A stretch of 7,769 nucleotides of DNA from Frankiales bacterium. Its GTDB lineage: Bacteria > Actinomycetota > Actinomycetes > Mycobacteriales > SCTD01. A program made the position numbers and the translations under genes. The DNA lies in contig JAODNB010000365.1 in assembly GCA_025464795.1 (NCBI GenBank), forward strand, positions 1-7,769, given 5' to 3'. Each line of letters opens with the position of its first letter. Within the stretch, counting starts at the first letter, position 1. A model generated the notes under the pieces. That model was not told the DNA's origin, searched no databases, and saw only the letters and a list, made by a program, of their open reading frames with translations. Below, piece by piece: positions 1-6,301 of the stretch.

Positions 1-578
1 ACCTGCCCGAGGGCCACGACCTGGCCGACATCGTCACGCCGGACCTCGAAGCCCGCGGATACCAGGTCTTCACCGTCTCCGCCGTGTCCCGGCTCGGCCT
101 GCAGGAGCTGACCTACGCGCTCACCGCCATGATTCAGGAGTACCGCGCTGCGCAGCCCGTGGAGGTCGCAACCCGGATCGTCCTGCGCCCCACCGCCGTC
201 GACGACTTCGGCTTCACCGTCGACCTCGAGGACGACGTCTACGTCGTACGCGGCGACAAGCCCGAGCGATGGATCCTGCAGACCGACTTCAACAACGAGG
301 AGGCCACCGGCTACCTCGCCGACCGCCTCGCCCGGCTCGGGGTCGAGAAGGCCCTGGCCGACATGGGCGCGACACCCGGGGTCGAGGTGCAGATCGGCGA
401 GGTCGTCTTCGACTGGCAGCCGACGCTGCTGGAGGAGTTCGCCTCCGGCATGCGTGGCGTCGACTCGCGCTTCGAGGACCAGTCCCGCCCCCGTGCCGGC
501 CAGCGCCGCATGGAGAAGGACATGCGACGGGCCGAGCGGCTGGGCATCTACACCGAAGTGCCCGAGGACGAGGAGTGA
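1..578 (+). CDS. obgE: GTPase ObgE/CgtA, C-terminal part (5' end outside window)
   Basis: Obg is an essential GTPase that binds the 50S ribosomal subunit and links ribosome assembly to growth and stress. The reading frame is open from the left edge (first full codon at 3), so only the C-terminal part is seen. The first residues are the end of the G domain, including a G5-like SAVSRLGL motif at about 78-101. Next comes the Obg C-terminal (OCT) domain, roughly 165-435, recognised by FGFTVDLEDDVYVVRGDKPE, the NNEEATGYLADRLARLG segment and the VQIGEVVFDWQP end. A charged, arginine-rich tail (RRMEKDMRRAERLGIY, then acidic residues) closes the protein, as I recall for actinobacterial Obg proteins. 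The TGA stop overlaps the proB GTG start by four bases, so co-transcription is likely; obg-proB is a common actinobacterial gene order. Nothing looks damaged in the visible part. Confidence 0.95.
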   Translation, partial: LPEGHDLADIVTPDLEARGYQVFTVSAVSRLGLQELTYALTAMIQEYRAAQPVEVATRIVLRPTAVDDFGFTVDLEDDVYVVRGDKPERWILQTDFNNEEATGYLADRLARLGVEKALADMGATPGVEVQIGEVVFDWQPTLLEEFASGMRGVDSRFEDQSRPRAGQRRMEKDMRRAERLGIYTEVPEDEE

Positions 579-1648
579 CCCGGGCGGCGATCGCCGACGC
601 CCGCTGCGTCGTCGTCAAGGTGGGCTCGTCCTCCCTGACCTCGGCCGCGGGTGGCCTGGACGCCGCCCGGCTCGGAGCGCTCGTCGACGCGCTCGCCCCC
701 CGTACCGGCCTGGTGCTGGTGTCCTCCGGAGCCATCGCCGCCGGCCTCGCGCCGCTAGGGCTCGCCAAGCGACCGCGGGACCTCGCCACCCAGCAGGCCG
801 CGGCCTCGGTCGGACAGGCCGAGCTGGTGCACGCCTACTCGCTCGCCTTCGGCCGACATGGCCGCACGGTCGGCCAGGTGCTGCTGACCGCTGATGACGT
901 GGTGCGGCGGGCGCACTACCGCAACGCCCAGACGACGCTGGAGAGGCTGCTCGCCCTCGGGGTCGTGCCGGTCGTCAACGAGAACGACGCGGTCGCGACG
1001 GACGAGATCCGGTTCGGCGACAACGACCGGCTCGCTGCGCTCGTCGCGCACCTCGTACGGGCCGATGCCCTGGTGCTGCTGTCGGACGTCGACGGCCTGT
1101 ACGACGGGGACCCCCGTACAGCAGGGACCTCCTTGATCCCGGAGGTCCCCCCGGGCTTCGACCTGTCGTCCGTCGCCGTGGGGGGAGCGGGATCGTCGGT
1201 CGGCACCGGGGGAATGGCCTCGAAGCTGGACGCCGCCCGGGTTGCCTCCTCGGCGGGCATCGCGGTGCTGCTCGGGTCGGCGCTGAACGTCGGCGACCTG
1301 CTCAAGGGCGTGGGCGGAACGTGCTTCGCGCCGAGGGGGTCTCGGACGAGCGCCCGACTGCTGTGGCTGGCGCACGCCTCCACCCCCCGTGGTCAGCTCG
1401 TCCTGGACGACGGCGCGGTCCAGGCCGTCTGCGAGCGGCGGCTCTCCTTGCTCCCCGCCGGGATCACCTCGGTGCAAGGGGCTTTCGTGGCGGGCGACCC
1501 CGTCGAGCTGGTATCGCTGGCCGGGGTGCCGGTCGCGCGGGGTCTGGTGGCCTACGACGCGGGAGAGCTGCCGTCGATGCTGGGTGTCTCGACCCGCGAC
1601 TCCGGGCTCCGTGAGGTCGTCCACCGCGACGACCTCGTCGTCCTCTAG
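575..1648 (+). CDS. proB: Glutamate 5-kinase
   Basis: This cytoplasmic enzyme uses ATP to phosphorylate L-glutamate to gamma-glutamyl phosphate, the first and usually proline-inhibited step of proline synthesis. The 357-residue product is close to the E. coli length (367). The amino-acid-kinase domain shows VVKVGSS (K15), VSSGA (49-53), VNEND (134-138), FGDNDRL (147-153), SDVDGLY (170-176) and TGGMASK (211-217). A C-terminal PUA domain starts near RGQLVLDDGA (272). The reading frame extends upstream as far as 269, but that part lies inside obgE in another frame and has no family similarity. GTG 575 is chosen because it precedes VVKVGSS by the normal distance, has GAGGA 6 bases upstream, and overlaps the obgE stop as GTGA, suggesting translational coupling. 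The stop codon lies in a CTAG that also contains the stop of the opposing DUF1003 gene. Its usual partner proA follows after that inserted minus-strand gene. Confidence 0.96.
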   Translation: MTRAAIADARCVVVKVGSSSLTSAAGGLDAARLGALVDALAPRTGLVLVSSGAIAAGLAPLGLAKRPRDLATQQAAASVGQAELVHAYSLAFGRHGRTVGQVLLTADDVVRRAHYRNAQTTLERLLALGVVPVVNENDAVATDEIRFGDNDRLAALVAHLVRADALVLLSDVDGLYDGDPRTAGTSLIPEVPPGFDLSSVAVGGAGSSVGTGGMASKLDAARVASSAGIAVLLGSALNVGDLLKGVGGTCFAPRGSRTSARLLWLAHASTPRGQLVLDDGAVQAVCERRLSLLPAGITSVQGAFVAGDPVELVSLAGVPVARGLVAYDAGELPSMLGVSTRDSGLREVVHRDDLVVL

Positions 1649-2106
1649 ATCTGGGACGGGTCGACGTCCTTGGCCGAGCCGTCGACGAGCCCGGTGCGGG
1701 CCTGAGCGACGAGGCGCTGGACGTGCGACTCGACCTCGGCCGGGTCGAGGCCGAGCTTGCGCCCGATGTGCACCGACCAGACCTCCGACCGCAGGTTCGT
1801 CTCGAAGTCGAGCTCAGACCGGACGTCCGCCCGCGCGGCCTGCCGGTTCTGGCTGATCATCACGAAGGTCGACAGGAAGATCGCCTCGAGGCTGACGATG
1901 AGCGTCAGCAGACCGAACGGGAACGCGTCGAACACCGCGATGCCGGCGTTCAGCAGGATCCAGACGATGAACCACCCGATGTGGATGTAGACGAAGGCCA
2001 GGGACCCGGCGAAGGCCGTGATGGCGTCGGTGACGTCGTCCTGCACCTTCCGGACGTCCGCCCAGAGGCTCTTCTCGTTCCGTGTGTGCACAGGGAGCTG
2101 GGTCAT
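1645..2106 (-). CDS. DUF1003 family membrane protein
   Basis: This is a 153-residue protein of the DUF1003 family, whose molecular function is unknown. Family signatures are visible: a KVQDDVTDAITAFAGSLAFV lead-in, then WFIVWILLN, FDAFPFGLLTLIVSLEAIF, and the conserved SQNRQAARADVRSELDFETN segment (85-104). Two hydrophobic helices are likely, at about 33-58 and 62-84, joined by the short FDAFP turn. The N-terminus and the charged C-terminal 70 residues probably face the cytoplasm. The frame stays open further upstream to 2412, but that stretch lies antisense to proA. ATG 2106 is the first Met at the expected family start. Its ribosome binding site is weak: a GAAGG sits about 15 bases upstream. 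The gene lies between proB and proA on the opposite strand, divergent from proA and tail to tail with proB with a 4-base overlap. Confidence is high for the family and nil for the role. Confidence 0.88.
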   Translation of the reverse strand: MTQLPVHTRNEKSLWADVRKVQDDVTDAITAFAGSLAFVYIHIGWFIVWILLNAGIAVFDAFPFGLLTLIVSLEAIFLSTFVMISQNRQAARADVRSELDFETNLRSEVWSVHIGRKLGLDPAEVESHVQRLVAQARTGLVDGSAKDVDPSQI

Positions 2107-2175
2107 GGGCAGAGCGTGACACCTTCGCGGCCGCTTGAGCAGTCGCCGTCCCGTCGTACAGGCTCTTGTCAGTCG

Positions 2176-2188
2176 TACCCTGAAGGGC
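2176..2188 (+). promoter_or_regulatory. Candidate leaderless -10 box for proA
   Basis: TACCCT at 2176-2181 fits the actinobacterial TANNNT -10 pattern and is followed by 7 bases and then the proA ATG, so transcription would start at or next to the A of ATG. Leaderless mRNAs with this spacing are well established in actinobacteria. I see no good -35 hexamer at 16-18 bases upstream. TTGAGC at 2135-2140 is too far away for this box. GTCGTAC is repeated directly at 2153-2159 and 2172-2178. This is inferred from spacing alone. Confidence 0.35.
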
Positions 2189-3430
2189 ATGAGCGAGGTC
2201 CTCGAAGCTGCCCGTCGTGCCAAGGTCGCCGCCGCGGCTCTGGCGCCTCTCACCCGCGCGACCAAGGACGCCGCCCTGCACGCGATGGCGGATGCCCTCG
2301 TCGCGTCGCAGGACGAGATCCTTGCGGCCAACGCCCGCGACGTGGAGGCCGGACGCGCGTCCGGCACCAGCGAGGCGATGCTCGACCGGCTGGCTCTCAC
2401 CCCGGCGCGCATCGCCGCGATGGCCGACGGGTTGCGTCACGTCGCGACCCTGCCCGACCCGGTCGGTGAGGTCGTACGCGGCTCCTCGCTCCCCAACGGC
2501 CTGGAGCTCCGGCAGGTGCGGGTCCCGCTGGGTGTGGTCGGCATCGTGTACGAAGCCCGGCCCAACGTCACAGCGGACGCGGCCGGGCTCTGCGTGAAGA
2601 GCGGCAATGCCGTACTGCTGAGGGGTTCTGCCTCCGCCTACGAGTCCAACACGGTCATCGTCGACGTGCTGTCTCGTGCTGCTGTGGGGCTCCCGCCGAA
2701 CACCGTGCAGCTCGTCCCAGGCACGGACCGCAGCTCGGTCGAGGAGCTCATGAAGGCGCGTGGGCTCGTCGACGTCCTCATCCCGAGGGGCGGTGCTTCG
2801 CTCATCTCATCGGTCGTCGAGAACAGCATGGTCCCCGTCATCGAGACGGGCGTGGGGAACTGCACGGTCTACGTCGACGCGTCCGCAGACCTCGAGAAGG
2901 CCGTGGCGATCATCGTCGACGGCAAGACCACGCGCCCCTCGGTCTGCAACGCCACCGAGACGCTGCTCGTGCACGCCTCCGTCGCGGACGAGTTCCTCCC
3001 GCTGGCCGTGAAGGCCTTGAAGGACAAGGGAGTCACGCTCCACACCGATGCGCGGGCCGGGGCCTTCGACTCCTCGGCCGTGCCGGTGACGGAAGAGGAC
3101 TGGGCGGCGGAGTACCTCTCGCTCGACCTGGCCGTCGGCGTCGTCGACTCCCTCGAGGAGGCCGTCGCGCACATCAGGCGCTGGGGAAGCGGCCACACCG
3201 AGGCGATCGTGTCGCGCGACATCGACGAGGCCCGTCGCTTCGTGCGCTCGCTCGACTCCGCAGCGGTGATGATCAACGCGTCGACGCGCTTCACCGACGG
3301 CGGCGAGTTCGGCTTCGGAGCCGAGATCGGCATCTCGACGCAGAAGCTGCACGCCCGCGGCCCCATGGGCCTTCCCGAGCTGACCTCGACGACCTACGTC
3401 GTGACCGGCGACGGCCACGTCCGCGGCTGA
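2189..3430 (+). CDS. proA: Glutamate-5-semialdehyde dehydrogenase (gamma-glutamyl phosphate reductase)
   Basis: ProA reduces gamma-glutamyl phosphate with NADPH to glutamate-5-semialdehyde, which cyclises to pyrroline-5-carboxylate, the precursor of proline. The 413-residue product is full length for the aldehyde-dehydrogenase-like ProA family. Visible landmarks are EARPNVTADAAGLCVKSGNA (122-141), the VPGTDRSSV and DVLIPRGGASLI segments, the catalytic cysteine C253 in TRPSVCNATETLL, and the conserved C-terminal stretch FGFGAEIGISTQKLHARGP. ATG 2189 is chosen over the open frame running up to 2135 because the family N-terminus (MSEVLEAARRAK) begins here. The only purine-rich sequence, GAAGGG at 2182-2187, is one base from the ATG and so poorly placed as a ribosome binding site. 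A TANNNT box at 2176-2181 makes a leaderless transcript possible. The stop is 3 bases from the end of the convergent DUF3089 gene, leaving no room for a separate terminator. Confidence 0.96.
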   Translation: MSEVLEAARRAKVAAAALAPLTRATKDAALHAMADALVASQDEILAANARDVEAGRASGTSEAMLDRLALTPARIAAMADGLRHVATLPDPVGEVVRGSSLPNGLELRQVRVPLGVVGIVYEARPNVTADAAGLCVKSGNAVLLRGSASAYESNTVIVDVLSRAAVGLPPNTVQLVPGTDRSSVEELMKARGLVDVLIPRGGASLISSVVENSMVPVIETGVGNCTVYVDASADLEKAVAIIVDGKTTRPSVCNATETLLVHASVADEFLPLAVKALKDKGVTLHTDARAGAFDSSAVPVTEEDWAAEYLSLDLAVGVVDSLEEAVAHIRRWGSGHTEAIVSRDIDEARRFVRSLDSAAVMINASTRFTDGGEFGFGAEIGISTQKLHARGPMGLPELTSTTYVVTGDGHVRG

Positions 3431-3433
3431 CGG

Positions 3434-4537
3434 CTAGGAGGACTCGGCGCGGACCAGGTTGACGAGGTTGCCGAGAGCCAGGTTCACGTCGTACAGGTGC
3501 AGGCCCCAGGCCGCGCCCAGGGCTTTCGGGAGCAGCGGTCGGGTGTCGTGCCCGGTCCGGTGCAGCGCGACCTGCAACCAGGCGGCACCGTTCTGCTGCC
3601 GGCAGGCCGCGGTCAGGTAGCCCGGGTAGGTGACGAAGCCGGTGTCGAAGCTGCCCAGCACGGCGCTGAAGGTCCCCAGCTTCGCTGTCGGGAGGTACGG
3701 GACGAGCGCACCCACCCCGCCGGCAAGGGCTGAGGGGTTGGTGCACGCAGCGACGAGCCCCCGGGCAGGGTCCGCCTTGCCGAACAGGGCGTTGCGGGGC
3801 GGCGTCGCGTCGTAGGTGTTGTAGGTGACCAGGCACCCCTGCTGCCTCGCGGACCTGCACAGCGGCACGTTCTGCAGATCGCCGCCGACGTCCTTGCCGG
3901 GCGGGACCTTCACGTTCCCGCCGAGGAGCAGAGCGGAGACCAGCCGCGACCGGAGGTCCGGGTGCCCGTCGATCTCCTCCTGGATCAGCCGTAGCAGCTC
4001 CAGGCTCCCCTGAGAGTGCCCGATGAGCACGAACCTCCTGCCGGGGTTGCGGTTCAGGTAGTCGTGCCAGGCGGACACCACGTCCGCGTGCGACAGGGCA
4101 CGTCCGGCCCGGTCGCCGTACCGTCCGGTGAGCAGCGCGTTCACGGTGATCTGCCGGTAGACCGGCGCAAAGACCCGGCACACCGAGGAGAAGCGTCCGA
4201 CCTGGGCGCGGGCGGTCCGGACCTCGGCAGCGGTGGCGACGAGCGGGGCGTTGAGTCGCTTCGACGGGGAGACCGTCGGATACACGTAGAAGCAGTCGAC
4301 CGCTTGCGTCCGGACCGGAGGTTCCTCGTGCTTTCGGCTCCCGTTCCGACCCACGGCGGTGGCGTCGAGCCCTCCCTCGCAGGGGTTCTTGGGCAGTCCT
4401 GGCTGGCAGAGCCACACGGTCTTGTGGGTCGTCGGCAGCAGCGGCGCCGGTGTGGGGGTCGGTTCGGCGCGGTGCCGGGGCATCCCGGAGCAGGCGGTCA
4501 CGAGCAGCATCACGAGGACGAGCAGCCGCACGCGCAT
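3434..4537 (-). CDS. DUF3089 alpha/beta-hydrolase lipoprotein
   Basis: This is a 367-residue predicted secreted lipoprotein with an alpha/beta-hydrolase fold of the DUF3089 type. The N-terminus MRVRLLVLVMLLVTAC is a lipoprotein signal peptide with lipobox LVTAC, giving C16 as the acylated residue; a proline/threonine-rich linker follows. Family marks are VDCFYVYPT (80-88), FAPVYRQ (123-129) and a nucleophile elbow GHSQG with S175 as predicted catalytic serine. A likely catalytic histidine lies in the C-terminal GLHLYDVNLALGN segment. Eight further cysteines, including C44/C53, C82/C120 and C227/C235, would suit disulfides outside the membrane. The substrate is unknown; an esterase or lipase acting at the cell surface is reasonable. 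The ATG is 2 bases after the upstream dehydrogenase stop and there is no strong ribosome binding site (a GAGG lies 12 bases away), so translation is probably coupled. The stop faces proA with a 3-base gap. Confidence 0.87.
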   Translation of the reverse strand: MRVRLLVLVMLLVTACSGMPRHRAEPTPTPAPLLPTTHKTVWLCQPGLPKNPCEGGLDATAVGRNGSRKHEEPPVRTQAVDCFYVYPTVSPSKRLNAPLVATAAEVRTARAQVGRFSSVCRVFAPVYRQITVNALLTGRYGDRAGRALSHADVVSAWHDYLNRNPGRRFVLIGHSQGSLELLRLIQEEIDGHPDLRSRLVSALLLGGNVKVPPGKDVGGDLQNVPLCRSARQQGCLVTYNTYDATPPRNALFGKADPARGLVAACTNPSALAGGVGALVPYLPTAKLGTFSAVLGSFDTGFVTYPGYLTAACRQQNGAAWLQVALHRTGHDTRPLLPKALGAAWGLHLYDVNLALGNLVNLVRAESS

Positions 4538-4539
4538 GC

Positions 4540-5403
4540 TCAGCTGCCGGCCTCGCCCTCGTCCGCGATGTGGCCGGCGATGGCGGCGTAGTCCTCACCG
4601 CTGTGGCCGGCGGCGAGAGTGCGGCGGGCCTGGTCGTAAGCGGCCCGGGTGACCTCGAGGTCCGTGCCCGCAGCTCTCACCGCGAGGTCGAGGTCCTTCG
4701 CCATGAGGTCGACCGAGAAGGTGGTGCCGGAGTAGTCGTCGGACTGGAGCATGGGCAGCTTCTGGTTGAGGAACCAGCCGTACGCCGTCTGCGACAGCAC
4801 CGTCAGCAGCAGCTCCCGCTCGAGCCCCAGGTCCCGGCCGAGCCGTAGGGACTCGCCAACACCCGCGGCCATCACCCCGAGGCCCTGGTTCACGCAGAGC
4901 TTGAGAGCGCTGGCGCTGCCGACGTCGCCGACCCTCAGGACGCGATCGGGGTCGCCCCAGAGCTCGAGGACGGGCCGTGCCTGCTCGTAGTCCTCGACCG
5001 AGCCGCCCACGAAGACGCCCAAGGTGCCGTCCGTCGCGGGCTTGATCGAGCCGGCCACGGGAGCGTCGACGTACCGGAGCCCGGCCTCCCGGCAGCTGCT
5101 CGCGAACTCGCGAGCCGCGGCAGGCCCGTTCGTGGTGGCGTCCACGACGAGTGCACCAGCGGCGTGCGAGATCACCTCCGGGAGGACCTCGCGGACGGCG
5201 TCCGGTCCGAAGAGCATGAGCACGACGAGGTCTGCCCCCGTCACCGCGTCGGCGACGCTGCTCGCCTCGGTGGCGCCCAGGGAGACGAGCTCGGCCGCCT
5301 TGCCGGGGGAGCGGTTCCACACCGTCAGCTCGTGCTCGGAGCGGGCGACGTGGGTGGCCATCGGGATGCCGATGCGACCCAGACCGAGGAAGGCGACTCT
5401 CAT
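4540..5403 (-). CDS. NADP-dependent beta-hydroxyacid dehydrogenase (GLYR/3-hydroxyisobutyrate type)
   Basis: This 287-residue cytoplasmic oxidoreductase belongs to the beta-hydroxyacid dehydrogenase superfamily. The N-terminal Rossmann domain begins with VAFLGLGRIGIPMA (3-16; GxGxxGxPMA). The second strand ends in WNRSP (29-33); an Asn-Arg-Ser here instead of an acidic residue favours NADP(H). The substrate motif is DAPVAGSIKPATDGTLG (113-129), whose KPAxDGxL part recalls the glyoxylate/succinic-semialdehyde reductase (GLYR) branch. The predicted catalytic lysine is K168 in SALKLCVN, with N172 four residues later, followed by an all-helical C-terminal domain with MAKDLDLA. The motif before K168 has alanine (A164) where the family often has glycine. 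The exact substrate cannot be read; reduction of small aldehydes such as succinic semialdehyde or glyoxylate, or 3-hydroxyacid oxidation, are options. AAGG lies 7 bases before the ATG. The gene follows the VOC gene after 55 bases holding a large palindrome and is coupled to the lipoprotein gene. Confidence 0.87.
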   Translation of the reverse strand: MRVAFLGLGRIGIPMATHVARSEHELTVWNRSPGKAAELVSLGATEASSVADAVTGADLVVLMLFGPDAVREVLPEVISHAAGALVVDATTNGPAAAREFASSCREAGLRYVDAPVAGSIKPATDGTLGVFVGGSVEDYEQARPVLELWGDPDRVLRVGDVGSASALKLCVNQGLGVMAAGVGESLRLGRDLGLERELLLTVLSQTAYGWFLNQKLPMLQSDDYSGTTFSVDLMAKDLDLAVRAAGTDLEVTRAAYDQARRTLAAGHSGEDYAAIAGHIADEGEAGS

Positions 5404-5415
5404 GCGCTGACCTTA

Positions 5416-5428
5416 ACCAGCGGCTGGT
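5416..5428. repeat. Small palindrome overlapping the large one
   Basis: ACCAGC-G-GCTGGT (5416-5428) is a perfect 13-bp inverted repeat sharing 7 bases with the 32-bp palindrome. On the minus-strand transcript it lies just before the TAAGG ribosome binding site of the dehydrogenase gene. It and the large hairpin cannot form together, because both use the bases of 5422-5428. Such an overlap could arise by chance once the larger palindrome exists. Confidence 0.6.
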
Positions 5429-5453
5429 GCGTTTCCGCGGAAACGCACCAGCC
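5422..5453. repeat. Perfect 32-bp palindrome between the VOC and dehydrogenase genes
   Basis: The arm GGCTGGTGCGTTTCCG (5422-5437) is followed directly by its exact reverse complement (5438-5453) with no spacer. It starts 5 bases after the VOC stop and ends 18 bases before the dehydrogenase ATG. As RNA it would fold into a roughly 14-bp stem with a CGCG loop. No run of T follows on either strand, so it is not a classical intrinsic terminator, though actinobacterial terminators often lack a U tract. It could also be a protein-binding operator or a member of a dispersed palindrome family. The symmetry itself is certain; the function is unknown. Confidence 0.9.
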
Positions 5454-5458
5454 ACGGC

Positions 5459-6217
5459 TCAGCTGTTGACGCGGAGCAGGCCGAACGTCGAGCCGTGCGG
5501 GTCGGCGACGACGGAGAACGCGACCTCTGCCATCTCCATGAAGGGCACGAGGACGGTGGCCCCGAGGGCAGCGGCCTCCTGGGCCTTCGCGGCCGGGTCC
5601 TGTGCCGCGAAGTACGGCATCCAGTAGGAGGGCACCACGTCCGGGACCGTCTCCGGCATGTCCATGCATCCGGCGATCGAGGTGCTGCCCTGCTGGAACT
5701 CGGTGTAGCCGGGGTTCACGGAGGTGCCCCAGCCGAACACCGACTGGTAGAAGGGGAGCGCGGCAGCCTGGTCGCGGGTGCTGAGCTCGATCCACGACGG
5801 ACAGCCCTCCTCGTCTACGCGCTCGGAGCCGATGTGCGTCCCCGGCTCCCAGGTGCCGAAGAACGAGCCGTCGACGCCGGTGTAGATCGCCATCGTGCCC
5901 AGCTCGGCCACCTGCATCGCGGGGGCGACCACGGTGCCGCCGGCCTCGGTGACCTTGGCCATCGTCTTCTCGGTGTCGTCGGTCGCGACGTAGCAGGTCC
6001 AGACCGGCGGCATGCTCGGGTCCATCAGCGGCATGACGCCCGCCACCACCTTGCCGCCGGACGAGAAGTTGGCGTAGCCGCCGAAGTCCTCGGAGCGGCT
6101 GCGGTCGACGGTCCAACCGAAGAGCCCGCCGTAGAAGGCGACCGAGGCGTCGACGTTCGGGGTTCCCAGGTCGACCCAGATGGGGTCGCCGGGCGAGTAC
6201 GAGGTCTTGACGGTCAT
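5459..6217 (-). CDS. Tandem VOC (glyoxalase/bleomycin-resistance fold) protein, Cfp30B-like
   Basis: This 252-residue protein is built from two vicinal-oxygen-chelate (VOC) halves, at about 10-125 and 138-250. Each half has the typical helix motif: FYGGLFGW (28-35) and FYQSVFGW (156-163). Each starts with a similar strand (DPIWVDLGTPNVDAS and CPSWIELSTRDQAAA) and ends with a D-x-x-G-S strand (VDGSFFGTWEP and PHGSTFGLL). Length and layout resemble mycobacterial Cfp30B/Rv0577 and related actinobacterial two-domain VOC proteins, by memory rather than by search. No signal peptide is seen, so it is probably cytoplasmic. The substrate is unknown: VOC proteins include glyoxalases, dioxygenases and small-molecule binding proteins. 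ATG 6217 has GGAG 6 bases upstream. It is first in a possible minus-strand transcript with the dehydrogenase and lipoprotein genes, but the palindrome just after its stop may end or attenuate that transcript. Confidence 0.88.
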   Translation of the reverse strand: MTVKTSYSPGDPIWVDLGTPNVDASVAFYGGLFGWTVDRSRSEDFGGYANFSSGGKVVAGVMPLMDPSMPPVWTCYVATDDTEKTMAKVTEAGGTVVAPAMQVAELGTMAIYTGVDGSFFGTWEPGTHIGSERVDEEGCPSWIELSTRDQAAALPFYQSVFGWGTSVNPGYTEFQQGSTSIAGCMDMPETVPDVVPSYWMPYFAAQDPAAKAQEAAALGATVLVPFMEMAEVAFSVVADPHGSTFGLLRVNS

Positions 6218-6259
6218 GCGGTGCTCCAGGGTCGGGTGTCAGGTCACGAGGGGGGACGC

Positions 6260-6272
6260 CTCGCGACGCGAG
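6260..6272. promoter_or_regulatory. 13-bp palindrome in the VOC/moxR divergent region, possible operator
   Basis: CTCGCG-A-CGCGAG is a perfect inverted repeat around a single A, placed 43 bases before the VOC ATG and 77 bases before the moxR-type start. Its position between divergent genes would suit a regulator site, but in GC-rich DNA such a repeat can occur by chance. Confidence 0.3.
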
Positions 6273-6301
6273 ACCTCATCGGACATCCTGCGACCTCGGT
6301 C

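Noticed and set aside
269..574. N-terminal extension of proB
   Set aside because: It lies inside obgE in another frame and has no similarity to glutamate kinases. GTG 575 matches the family start.
755..1624. A 289-codon minus-strand open frame opposite proB
   Set aside because: It is antisense to a clear glutamate 5-kinase, has shadow-like composition and shows no motif. Long antisense frames are expected at this GC content.
2127..2134. GCGGCCGC palindrome as a regulatory site
   Set aside because: It is an 8-base GC-only palindrome that is expected by chance in this DNA and does not extend further.
2107..2412. N-terminal extension of the DUF1003 protein
   Set aside because: It would run antisense through the proA start, is Arg/Ala-rich and precedes the normal family N-terminus.
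3291..4598. A 435-codon minus-strand open frame, longer than the DUF3089 gene it overlaps
   Set aside because: It is in another frame over DUF3089 and the ends of proA and the dehydrogenase gene. It is arginine/proline/alanine-rich with no recognisable domain, while the DUF3089 frame has a lipobox and GHSQG.
4595..5455. A 286-codon minus-strand open frame over the dehydrogenase gene
   Set aside because: It is a frame shadow rich in Arg and Gly, whereas the dehydrogenase frame carries the full Rossmann and catalytic motifs.
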